From a bacterium (GTDB lineage Bacteria > Sysuimicrobiota > Sysuimicrobiia > Sysuimicrobiales > Humicultoraceae): 64,000 nt of DNA. Positions 25,953 to 32,386 of this stretch are shown one piece after another. Under the pieces are notes generated by a model. It ran no database searches, was not told the origin of the DNA, and saw only the letters and a list, made by a program, of their open reading frames with translations. The stretch covers positions 43,102-107,101 of the forward strand of contig JAVHLI010000010.1 in assembly GCA_031082185.1 (NCBI GenBank), read 5' to 3'. Position numbers and translations under genes: made by a program. Position 1 is the stretch's first letter; the number at the start of each line of letters is the position of its first letter.

Positions 25953-27072
25953 CAACTGGGAGCGCCTCACCGACCAGGAGGCCGATCCCCGAGGAGAGGT
26001 ATTCCGGCTCCTGGAGGATTCCGAGGATCGCCAGGCACTCTCCGCCGACGGCATCGCGCCGCTGCTCGTGCCGGAGTTGGCCGTCCTCACCATTTGAAGA
26101 GTCTGGGGCCGGAAGCCGGGGTCTTCGTTCGCGTCGGTTCGACCAACCGCCGTGCCGATCCCGCATTGACTGATGAGCTCCGGCGTTCCGTTCGGAATGA
26201 GAGCTTCGACGAGCAACCGATGCCCGACCTCGACTCGGAAGCGATCGACTTCCGAGCCGCTTCCGAGTCGTTTGCCCCTGTCCGTGCGCTCAGGCGGGGA
26301 GACCTCGTGATACTGCGCGTCACCACCAGATACCAGGGGCGTATGGTTCCCACCGTCGGGGGGGTGCTGCTCTTCAGCAGGGACCGGGAGCGCTACTTCC
26401 CCGACGCGTGGATCCAGGCCAGGCGTTGAGGAAGCCATCCGGTTCATCCAAAGGAACACCGCCCGCCAGGCGGTGATCGGAGAGGTTCGCCGTGTGGACC
26501 GATGGGCGTTTCCGCCGGTGGCTGTTCGGGAGGCCATCGTCAACGCCGTCGTCCACGCCGACTATTCGCAACGGGGAGCGCCCATCCGTGTCTCGATTTT
26601 CGACGACCGCATCGAGATCGAAAACCCCGGCCTGCTGCCGTTTGGGCTCACGATCGCCGACATCAAGCAAGGCATCTCCAAGCTGCGCAACCGTGTGATA
26701 GGTAGGGTGTTTCACGAACTGGGACTGATCGAGCAGTGGGGGAGCGGCATCCAGCGGATGACCGGTGCCTGTGGGGACGCCGGGCTCGACCCGCCGCGGT
26801 TCGAGGAGATCGGAACCCACTTCAGGGTCACGCTGTCGGCCGTCCGCCGCAGGCCGCCCACGCTGGACGAACTGGACGAGCGAATCGTCGGAGCGCTCCG
26901 CAAGAGGGACGGCCTCGCTACCCACGAGATTGCGAGGGCAATCGGGCGCACTGAGCGTACCACTCGCTCCAGGCTTATCTCACTGATCGGTCGGGGCCTG
27001 ATCGTTGAGGTGGGTACAGGACCCCACGATCCCAGGCGTCGGTACTTCCTGGCATCGGGCGACGGAGCATGA
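25953..27072 (+). pseudogene. Broken COG2865-type (AlbA_2/HATPase_c_4) regulator
   Basis: Successive pieces of one gene appear in different frames. ADGIAPLLVPELAVLT comes before 26,090, RPHHLKSLGPEAGVFVRVGS continues through the PTVGGVLLF segment to 26,429, and from 26,428 VEEAIRFIQRNT runs on in another frame to AVREAIVNAVVHADYSQRG (GHKL-like) and a C-terminal winged helix (ATHEIARAIGRTERTTRS). About 25 residues normally joining the pieces are missing at 26,428, and part of AlbA_2 is lost. The part from 26,473 could still be translated (GTG start, 199 aa). Originally a RecG-like ATP-binding transcriptional regulator. Confidence 0.75.
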
Positions 27073-27504
27073 TGCGGTACACGGGTAGGCAGAGGGAGTC
27101 TCCCCCACACCCTTGGCCGGGGGGAAGGCGTGTTTCCGCGAACCCCGAGGCCTCCGTCCAAAGGCCCTCGTCCTCGGCAGCGGCCCCAACGCGCTCGAGG
27201 TAGCCATTACCGAGTCTGACCGGCGGCCGGCCGCCGCCGTGTCAGGCGCGCTGGTGGCGAAGATCCGGGATCTCGGCCTGCAGCCCTTCCGCGCCCCCGA
27301 GCCTCTGCCGCCGATTGGGGAAGACGAGATCCACCTGGTCTGCTGGATGGGCGTGTACACCGCATGAGTATCGTGGAAGACCCGCGCGCCGCGCCGCCGC
27401 CGCAACCGTAGATCCTTTCGGCCGATAAGACCGGTAGATCGCCCGTGCGTCTGGAGAGCCGTGGCTGAGCCAGGGATTGACAAGGCATCCCCCAGAGAAG
27501 TAGT
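27073..27504. other. Gene-poor spacer before the AbrB/Doc pair
   Basis: 432 bp without a recognisable gene. A possible 84-codon plus-strand reading frame (27,113-27,367) contains VAITESDRRPAAAVSGAL but matches no family I know and has no ribosome-binding site. It may be a remnant of an older insertion, in keeping with the broken gene just upstream. Confidence 0.4.
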
Positions 27505-27530
27505 GTATAGACTGTTTATACCGTTATAAT
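27505..27530 (+). promoter_or_regulatory. Promoter/operator of the AbrB-Doc pair
   Basis: A perfect -10 hexamer TATAAT (27,525-27,530) lies 24 bp before the antitoxin ATG in a conspicuously A+T-rich patch. Just upstream, GTATA-(7)-TATAC (27,505-27,521) forms an inverted repeat suited to autorepression by the AbrB-like antitoxin. No good -35 is seen. Confidence 0.5.
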
Positions 27531-27553
27531 TGCTCTCTGGGAGGATCCGAGAA

Positions 27554-27817
27554 ATGACCAGGGCCCTTCGGCAGATTACCACGGTCGGCAACAGCCTTGG
27601 AGTGACGCTGCCTCGCGATTTGCTCGAAGCCTATGGGCTAGAGAAGGGGGCTCTTGTGGAACTGCGCCCCACCCGAGAAGGGTTACTGATTCAACCGGCG
27701 AGGGTTGTTTCCGCGCTCTCCCCACAAGGCACCGAACTGACGAAGGGCATAGTACGGCGCTACCGGAAGGCCCTCGATGCTATGGCTAAGGGCCACCGCG
27801 CCGTGGGTGAACGGTAG
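27554..27817 (+). CDS. AbrB/MazE-type antitoxin
   Basis: 87 aa. The SpoVT/AbrB swapped-hairpin domain is visible: LRQITTVGNSLGVTLPRDLLEAYGLEKGALVEL. It binds its own promoter and neutralises the adjacent Doc toxin. The ATG at 27,554 with GGGAGGATCC upstream is preferred, as an earlier in-frame TTG would fall within the -10 box. It is followed 3 bp later by the toxin gene. AbrB-type partners of Doc are known alongside the classical Phd type. Confidence 0.85.
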   Translation: MTRALRQITTVGNSLGVTLPRDLLEAYGLEKGALVELRPTREGLLIQPARVVSALSPQGTELTKGIVRRYRKALDAMAKGHRAVGER

Positions 27818-27820
27818 CGC

Positions 27821-28141
27821 ATGGAGCTTCCGCCGCTCACCGTCGCGGAAGCTGAGGCAATCCACGCCGCCGTCATGGAGGAATACGCGGTGGAGCCCGC
27901 TGACGAGTACACTCAGGCGGCAACCCTGCTTTGGGGAGTGATCCGAAGCCACCCCTTCGTTCAGGGTAACAAGCGTACGGCGTCTGTGCTCGCTTTCTTC
28001 TTCCTTGAGCGTGCTGGCTACCGTGTGGAGGCACGAGAACAGGCCGTTTTGGATCTAGTCAACGGTGTGAACGAGGGGAAGGTCACCGTCGAGGCCGCCG
28101 CGGCTTGGTTTCGCAGATACACGGTACCCCCCGCGGAATGA
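27821..28141 (+). CDS. doc: Doc-type toxin (Fic/death-on-curing)
   Basis: 106 aa, the usual size of Doc. The Fic core motif H44-P-F-V-Q-G-N-K-R is followed by TASVLAFFFLERAGY, with the Doc-specific G and K instead of the AMPylating Fic pattern. Doc phosphorylates elongation factor Tu and stops translation. It is paired with the AbrB-like antitoxin 3 bp upstream, so likely cotranscribed. Confidence 0.88.
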   Translation: MELPPLTVAEAEAIHAAVMEEYAVEPADEYTQAATLLWGVIRSHPFVQGNKRTASVLAFFFLERAGYRVEAREQAVLDLVNGVNEGKVTVEAAAAWFRRYTVPPAE

Positions 28142-28280
28142 CCGGCACCCCTGACATCCGAGCCTCTGCCGCCGCATGAGGTGTCCTTCGACCACCCCCC
28201 CGCACAATTCACAGGCCGCTGCCGATGCCTGGATTGCATGAGCCGCGAGAGGAACAGGAGCCTCCGGCTGAGGGTCCCGC

Positions 28281-28613
28281 TTGGGCAAGACAGAGGAGAT
28301 CAGGATTGTCTTCCGCGGTCTCTCCGCCCGCGGGCGAGGTGCGCTCATCGTCGGCATCAGCCGCCGCGGCGTGCATGTAGCAGAGGTTGTTGACGTCAGG
28401 GCCAGCTTCGACCAGTCCCCACCGGCCCCGTATCTCGCCACGACGGCAGTGTTCTCCTGGCAGGAGTTCAGGGGGCGAGAGCGCTGCTACAGCGGTGACG
28501 ACGGCTCGGGATGCCTGCGCCAGCGGATCGTGGCCGGGGCGATTTCGTTGATCGCTGCCCACGGAGGAGCCCACGCTTGGCTCACTTCCGCGCGCAATGT
28601 GAAGCTCTCATGA
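28281..28613 (+). CDS. Hypothetical protein, 110 aa
   Basis: Unrecognised. Codon third positions are G/C-rich as in real genes here, and the composition is balanced (GRGALIVGISRRGVHVAEVV, LRQRIVAGAISLIAAHGG). No signal peptide or membrane segment. The start is a TTG without a clear ribosome-binding site. Its stop overlaps the ATG of the next small frame (ATGA at 28,610). It might be a decayed gene in this accessory region. 28,142-28,280 holds nothing I can identify. Confidence 0.35.
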   Translation: MGKTEEIRIVFRGLSARGRGALIVGISRRGVHVAEVVDVRASFDQSPPAPYLATTAVFSWQEFRGRERCYSGDDGSGCLRQRIVAGAISLIAAHGGAHAWLTSARNVKLS

Positions 28614-28841
28614 GTTGGGTAGCCGGTGTGTCGGAAGTGGAGGCCTACCTCCAGGCCTGCGGCTGGACCAGACGGCCTTCAGTGCTCGTTCACAGGCTCG
28701 CTGCCGAGACGGCAAAGCGGCTGGGCGTCTCGGCTGAACGAGTTCGCCAGCGAAGCGCTGGCGCTCACGGTGGGGGCGAGCGGCGCTGTTCCTGTTCTTG
28801 ACGGGACGGTCAGGATGGGGAGCCGGAGCGCGGGACATTGA
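28610..28841 (+). pseudogene. Small coding remnant, probably frameshifted
   Basis: From ATG 28,610 the reading VSEVEAYLQACGWTRRPSVL through HRLAAETAKRLGVS looks protein-like. After about 28,735 the natural codon use switches frame to LNEFASEALALTVGASGAVP, ending at 28,841. A one-base shift would join both halves into one about 77-residue protein. No family recognised. It overlaps the previous frame by ATGA, hinting at former coupled expression. Confidence 0.35.
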
Positions 28842-28865
28842 CATATGTACACTTGAGCGTACACT
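28838..28865 (+). promoter_or_regulatory. Promoter and direct-repeat operator of the Phd/RelE pair
   Basis: A consensus -35 TTGACA (28,838-28,843) is followed at 16 bp by TACACT (28,860-28,865). Two GTACACT copies (28,847-28,853 and 28,859-28,865), 12 bp apart, overlap the spacer and the -10, as expected for an antitoxin-bound operator. Confidence 0.55.
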
Positions 28866-28896
28866 ATGAGCATAGGCCAGCAGTGGAGGTGCTCGT

Positions 28897-29145
28897 GTGG
28901 ACAAGGTCATCGGGGTTGTGGCCGCTCGGAGCAACCTGAGGAAGATCCTGGAAGGCACATCCAGGGGCGCCCGGTACATCATTACCTCTCGGTCGCAGCC
29001 CAAGGCCGTGCTTGTGAGCGTGGAGGAACTCGAGACTCTTGAGGTCATGGCCGATCACGCGCTTCTGGACGAGATCCGGCAGGCGAAGGACGACATCAAG
29101 GCAGGACGCTATGTTCCTTATGAGGAGTACTTCGGGCAGGGGTGA
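28897..29145 (+). CDS. Phd/YefM-type antitoxin
   Basis: 82 aa. VVAARSNLRKILEGTSRGARYIITSRSQPKAVLVSVEELETLEV is the Phd/YefM N-terminal DNA-binding/dimer domain; the C-terminal tail is charged and would wrap the toxin. GTG start with GGAGGTG upstream. Its TGA overlaps the toxin ATG (TGATG at 29,143-29,147), so translation is coupled. Confidence 0.88.
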   Translation: MDKVIGVVAARSNLRKILEGTSRGARYIITSRSQPKAVLVSVEELETLEVMADHALLDEIRQAKDDIKAGRYVPYEEYFGQG

Positions 29146-29408
29146 TGGTACGCGTCTTCGTCACTCGGCGCTTCCAACAGAGCTTCGAAGCGCTTGATCC
29201 CCCCATCCAGGCAAGAGTGCGCGCCGCGCTGGAAGGGATCCGACTGAATCCTCACCTCGGGAAGGCGCTCACCGGACCGCTGGCCGGGGAGTTCTCGCTC
29301 CGCGTTGGCGCCTACCGCATTGTCTACACATATCTGCCTGCCGAAGAGGCAGTCTGGCTGGAAACGGTCCGCCACCGCCGGGAGGCCTATCGAAGGCGCA
29401 GGCCCTGA
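29145..29408 (+). CDS. RelE/ParE-family toxin
   Basis: 87 aa. Family pattern: VRVFVTRRFQQSFEALDP, GKALTGPLAGEFSLRVGAYRIVYT and a basic C terminus (VRHRREAYRRRR) with the usual RelE/YoeB-like His/Arg end. It would cleave ribosome-bound mRNA or poison gyrase, depending on subtype; the G-x-x-R-x-x-x-Y-R-I-V pattern favours the RelE-like class. One-base overlap with the antitoxin gene. Confidence 0.86.
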   Translation: MVRVFVTRRFQQSFEALDPPIQARVRAALEGIRLNPHLGKALTGPLAGEFSLRVGAYRIVYTYLPAEEAVWLETVRHRREAYRRRRP

Positions 29409-29420
29409 CAGCGGCGCCGA

Positions 29421-30353
29421 TCAACCGATGTACCGCCGCTCGTTGTGCCACGCGAGGAACTCCGGCTTCGGTCGGGCTGCGAGACTGTCAGGCACCCATA
29501 TCCGGCTGCCGTGCTTGGCGAGGTACTCCTCGCCGTTGTCGAATTCGGTCCGGAGTTTCTTGCTGACCTCCATGCGGTACTCGGGCGTCACGGTGACGTA
29601 GCCCCGATCGAATAGGATGTGGAGGTCGCTCCTGAGCAGGAGCCCGTTGTCCACCCGGTGCTCGCCACCCTCGGCATACGGACGGATGTGCGCCGCCTGG
29701 AGGACCGGCAGAGCCTTCTCGCCTGTCACCGCGCACTTCCGGCGGTAGGCGTCCGCGACCATTATCTTGAACGATCCCTGCCCGAGGCGAGGGAGAACCG
29801 CGACAGGCTCCCCGTAACGCTTGGCAGGCTGCGGGGTCTCGCCGACTGCCCCTTCCAGATGAAATGCCCGCATCCGCAGCCGTTCCTGGATATCCTGCCA
29901 GAGGGTTCTCCCCGGCTCGACGGTCAGGTCGTATGTCTTTCCGCGAACGATGTTGGCGTGCCAGGCAGGAACCGGGAGCCACTCCTCACGCGGGAAGAAG
30001 AACGGCTCCTGGAGCAAGATACAGCCGATCTCATAGTCCTCGTGCGGGGCCGAACGGATGCGGCGGTAGCGCTCGATTCGGGCGCGCATCTCCGGGAGGC
30101 TCTCGGCACCGTTGCTTATGTCAAACGCCTCCCATGCGAGGCTGACGCGCAGCCTGGTCCGGTGGGAGAAGACCCCTCCGCCCACGATGAAGTCATGGGG
30201 GCGGTGGAGCTTGAAGAGGAGCAACTCGCCGGGTCTGAGCGCGTGGAACCCTCCGCCCGGGCTCGGCTGCCAGAAGTTCACCTCGTCGAGGGCCCCGGCG
30301 CTCCGGAGATGCTCGAACCAGTTTCTGTCGGTGACGGCGACGTAGGCGTTCAT
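29421..30353 (-). CDS. EVE-like/HNH endonuclease (putative restriction enzyme)
   Basis: 310 aa. The N-terminal half (about 1-115) has the pattern DRNWFEHLRSAGALDEVNFW, then ALRPGELLLFKLHRP and FIVGGGVF, an EVE/PUA-like module that elsewhere reads modified bases. The C-terminal domain (about 200-260) is an HNH nuclease: CAVTGEKALPVLQAAHIRPY, followed by DNGLLLRSDLHILFDRGY. The architecture resembles stand-alone modification-dependent restriction enzymes. Its ATG overlaps the stop of the ion-channel gene (ATGA, 30,350-30,353) on the same strand, so it ends that transcript. Confidence 0.85.
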   Translation of the reverse strand: MNAYVAVTDRNWFEHLRSAGALDEVNFWQPSPGGGFHALRPGELLLFKLHRPHDFIVGGGVFSHRTRLRVSLAWEAFDISNGAESLPEMRARIERYRRIRSAPHEDYEIGCILLQEPFFFPREEWLPVPAWHANIVRGKTYDLTVEPGRTLWQDIQERLRMRAFHLEGAVGETPQPAKRYGEPVAVLPRLGQGSFKIMVADAYRRKCAVTGEKALPVLQAAHIRPYAEGGEHRVDNGLLLRSDLHILFDRGYVTVTPEYRMEVSKKLRTEFDNGEEYLAKHGSRIWVPDSLAARPKPEFLAWHNERRYIG

Positions 30354-31180
30354 GGCCGCTCGGCATCTGGCTTCTCGGCCAGCCGCGCCACTGCCTGCTC
30401 CACCCTGTCCATCTGTTCGACCAGCCGCCTGAGTTCTGCGCGCACCGCGCCGTGATCCCAGGCGACGCTATCCTGCCGCGTCCCCGCCGGGCGTTCCGGA
30501 CCCACCTGTCTGTCCTGCCCGATGAAGTACGCCGCGATAGAGGCGGCCAGGGTTGAGACGAGCCCCACTCCGGCCAGCATCAGCACAACGGCGATGGCGC
30601 GGCCCCATGGGCCGACTGGAGCTATGTCGCCATATCCCACCGTCGTCGCCGTGACGATGGCCAGCCACATTCCATCCAAGACGCCGCCCTTGACCTTCTC
30701 AGGTTCGACCATGTGCAGGAGCACACCGCCGGCCAGGATCAGGAACACGTTTACCGCGGCGAGGTAGACGAGCCCCGGCCGTCCGATGGCCAGCCGCAGG
30801 GCTTTGAGGCCCCGCAACAGGACCACAGGAATCCGCAACAGCCGGAGCAGCCGGACGAGCCTGGCCAGGCGCAACAACCCCATGAGCGCCGGAAGCATCG
30901 GAAAGGACAGGACGACTATCGCGAGGCTGAGCCGGTTGGACCGAACATAGGTCCTGCGATCGCGCGACAGCGCCAGCCTGACGGAGTACTCGGCAAGGAA
31001 GACGGCCCAGACCGTCCAGTCTCCCACCACGATCAGGAGGCTCCGGGCGCCCCGTTCCGGGGCCACCGTAAGGGGAATGGTGACGAGGGCCGCCAGGACG
31101 ACGGCGATCTCCAGGGCGCGATCCAGCCGGCTGCGCACGAGTCGGCAATTCGGCCCCTGGCCCCCTCTATACCTGCCCAT
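30350..31180 (-). CDS. Voltage-gated-type potassium channel protein
   Basis: 276 aa with six hydrophobic segments, a positively charged S4-like helix (LARLVRLLRLLRIPVVLLRG, about residues 105-124) and the selectivity filter T180-V-G-Y-G-D185 in the pore loop. The C-terminal tail (about 225-276) is charged and predicted coiled-coil (VRAELRRLVEQMDRVEQAVA). Forms a tetrameric K+ channel in the inner membrane. No ribosome-binding site precedes ATG 31,180, so the start is uncertain. Translationally coupled to the EVE-like/HNH gene. Confidence 0.87.
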   Translation of the reverse strand: MGRYRGGQGPNCRLVRSRLDRALEIAVVLAALVTIPLTVAPERGARSLLIVVGDWTVWAVFLAEYSVRLALSRDRRTYVRSNRLSLAIVVLSFPMLPALMGLLRLARLVRLLRLLRIPVVLLRGLKALRLAIGRPGLVYLAAVNVFLILAGGVLLHMVEPEKVKGGVLDGMWLAIVTATTVGYGDIAPVGPWGRAIAVVLMLAGVGLVSTLAASIAAYFIGQDRQVGPERPAGTRQDSVAWDHGAVRAELRRLVEQMDRVEQAVARLAEKPDAERP

Positions 31181-31313
31181 ACCGGCGGTTCGGGCTGCGG
31201 GTACGAATCCGAGAACCGCCGGGGCGCCGGCCTTGGCAATCGAGAGCTTCGGGCGCCGATAGAAAGACGGGGGAATCGTGGGGACCGGCGTCGTATAGGA
31301 AGAGGATAAGGTA

Positions 31314-31356
31314 GTACAGTAAGAGTATTGACAGTATATTTCCTGGACTGTACAGT
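31314..31356 (+). promoter_or_regulatory. Promoter with palindromic operator (BrnT-like pair)
   Basis: TTGACA (31,328-31,333), a 17-bp spacer and TACAGT (31,351-31,356) form a good sigma-70-type promoter. The perfect palindrome ACTGTACAGT (31,347-31,356) covers the -10, and a second half-site GTACAGT sits at 31,314-31,320. This fits autoregulation by the antitoxin encoded downstream. Confidence 0.5.
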
Positions 31357-31591
31357 GAGGCCGCGGATCGAGCGCACGTTCATAAGCCGCCGGATTCGGG
31401 AGAAGCTCCGAAGGCGGGGCATCGAGCCCTATCATGCCAACCAGGCCATTCGCAATCGAGAGGTGTTCCGCCGGGCCAGGTACGGCGCGTACCTCGTGCT
31501 GGGCCGCGACGAGACAGGCCGGTTGCTGCTGGTCGTCTTTCACCTGCGAGGAACGACCGCGCACATCGCAACCGCGCGACAGGTGACGTAA
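31355..31591 (+). CDS. BrnT/DUF4258-like toxin candidate
   Basis: About 78 aa. The segment REKLRRRGIEPYHANQAIRN, then YGAYLVLGRDETGRLLLVVF and IATARQ follows the BrnT-like RelE-fold pattern (short, with G-R-x-L-x-V-V strands and a C-terminal TAR). The start is unclear: GTG 31,355 overlaps the putative -10, and a TTG at 31,328 coincides with the -35. It lies 4 bp before the CopG-type gene, in toxin-then-antitoxin order as in BrnTA. Confidence 0.55.
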   Translation: MRPRIERTFISRRIREKLRRRGIEPYHANQAIRNREVFRRARYGAYLVLGRDETGRLLLVVFHLRGTTAHIATARQVT

Positions 31592-31595
31592 TCAG

Positions 31596-31979
31596 ATGGC
31601 CCGAGCGCTGAGGCGGTTGCTGCCGGAGTTCACCAGCGAGCGCGAGCTCGTGCGGTTCCTCGACGATCCGGCGGCCGATCTGTCCGCGTACAACCTCGAG
31701 GCGTTCGGGGAGCGGGCGGACGTCGAGGTTGATGACGCGTCTCTTCGCCTCCAGGAAGAGGCTGAGTACGGCCGTGGCGAGCCTCTGCGTCCCGTCACGA
31801 TGAGGCTCGACAACGCCCTGGTACGCGCCTTGAAGCGGATTGCCCTCCGGAAGGGCCTCTCGTACCAGACGCTCGCCCGAATGTGGCTTCGGGAGCGGGC
31901 CATCGAGGAGCTTAGGGCCGCAACCCAAAGACCTCGCAAGCAGGAGACCTCGCGACTAAGTCGTACTCTGCACTTGTAA
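31596..31979 (+). CDS. BrnA/CopG-type antitoxin
   Basis: 127 aa. The N-terminal LPEFTSERELVRFLDDPAADLSAY matches the PKFxSExEExxFW pattern of CopG-type antitoxins, and VTMRLDNALVRALKRIALRKGLSYQTLARMWLRE is the ribbon-helix-helix DNA-binding end. It would bind the toxin encoded just upstream and repress the shared promoter. The C-terminal tail is basic and about 20 residues longer than usual. Confidence 0.72.
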   Translation: MARALRRLLPEFTSERELVRFLDDPAADLSAYNLEAFGERADVEVDDASLRLQEEAEYGRGEPLRPVTMRLDNALVRALKRIALRKGLSYQTLARMWLRERAIEELRAATQRPRKQETSRLSRTLHL

Positions 31980-32024
31980 GTGTCTCAGCGGCATCGAACC
32001 TACCAACGGAAGGGGGGAACGTCG

Positions 32025-32321
32025 TTGCCAGCCAAGAAGCGCGCCAAGCCAGCTCGCAAGGCTCCCGTTAAGAAGAAGGCGGCGGCCAAGACCACTGCCC
32101 GCAAGAAGAAGCCCGCCAAGGCGAAGCCGGTACGCAAGCCCGTTCGCGCGGCCAAGAAGGCCCCGGCGAAGAAGCCGGTCAAGAAACCCGTCAAGAAGCC
32201 CGTCAAGGCCCGGGCGAAGCGGCCCGCTAAGAGGCGAGTGGTTCCGGTTGCACCGCCAGCCCCGGTCGCACCGCCGGCCCCGGTGGCGCCGCCGACTTTC
32301 TGGGGGACCCCGCCCGCATAG
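32025..32321 (+). CDS. Histone H1-like Lys/Ala/Pro-rich protein
   Basis: 98 aa, extremely basic: repeated AKK, PVKK and KKPAKAK units through about residue 70, then a PVAPPAP repeat tail ending TFWGTPPA. Resembles bacterial H1-like DNA-binding proteins (AlgP/Hc1-like). Likely coats DNA or RNA; the proline tail may contact partners. TTG start chosen because GGAAGGGGGG lies upstream. Followed directly by an intrinsic terminator. Confidence 0.75.
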   Translation: MPAKKRAKPARKAPVKKKAAAKTTARKKKPAKAKPVRKPVRAAKKAPAKKPVKKPVKKPVKARAKRPAKRRVVPVAPPAPVAPPAPVAPPTFWGTPPA

Positions 32322-32341
32322 GTACAGGACCCGACCGGCTC

Positions 32342-32376
32342 AGACCCCTGCTTCCACCGCGGAGCAGGGGTCTTTT
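32342..32376 (+). terminator. Intrinsic terminator after the H1-like gene
   Basis: AGACCCCTGCT / AGCAGGGGTCT form an 11-bp perfect stem (32,342-32,352 and 32,363-32,373) with a 10-nt loop, continuing into a T-rich tail (TCTTTTGTT, 32,371-32,379). It separates the plus-strand island genes from the convergent ABC permease. Confidence 0.9.
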
Positions 32377-32386
32377 GTTGAGTGCC

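Noticed and set aside
24852..26543. A 563-codon minus-strand open frame over the DUF362 gene
   Set aside because: Antisense shadow of the DUF362 gene and the broken regulator, with random-looking composition.
27113..27367. An 84-codon frame in the spacer before AbrB/Doc
   Set aside because: No ribosome site, no recognisable family and odd N-terminal composition; at most a remnant, so left as unannotated spacer.
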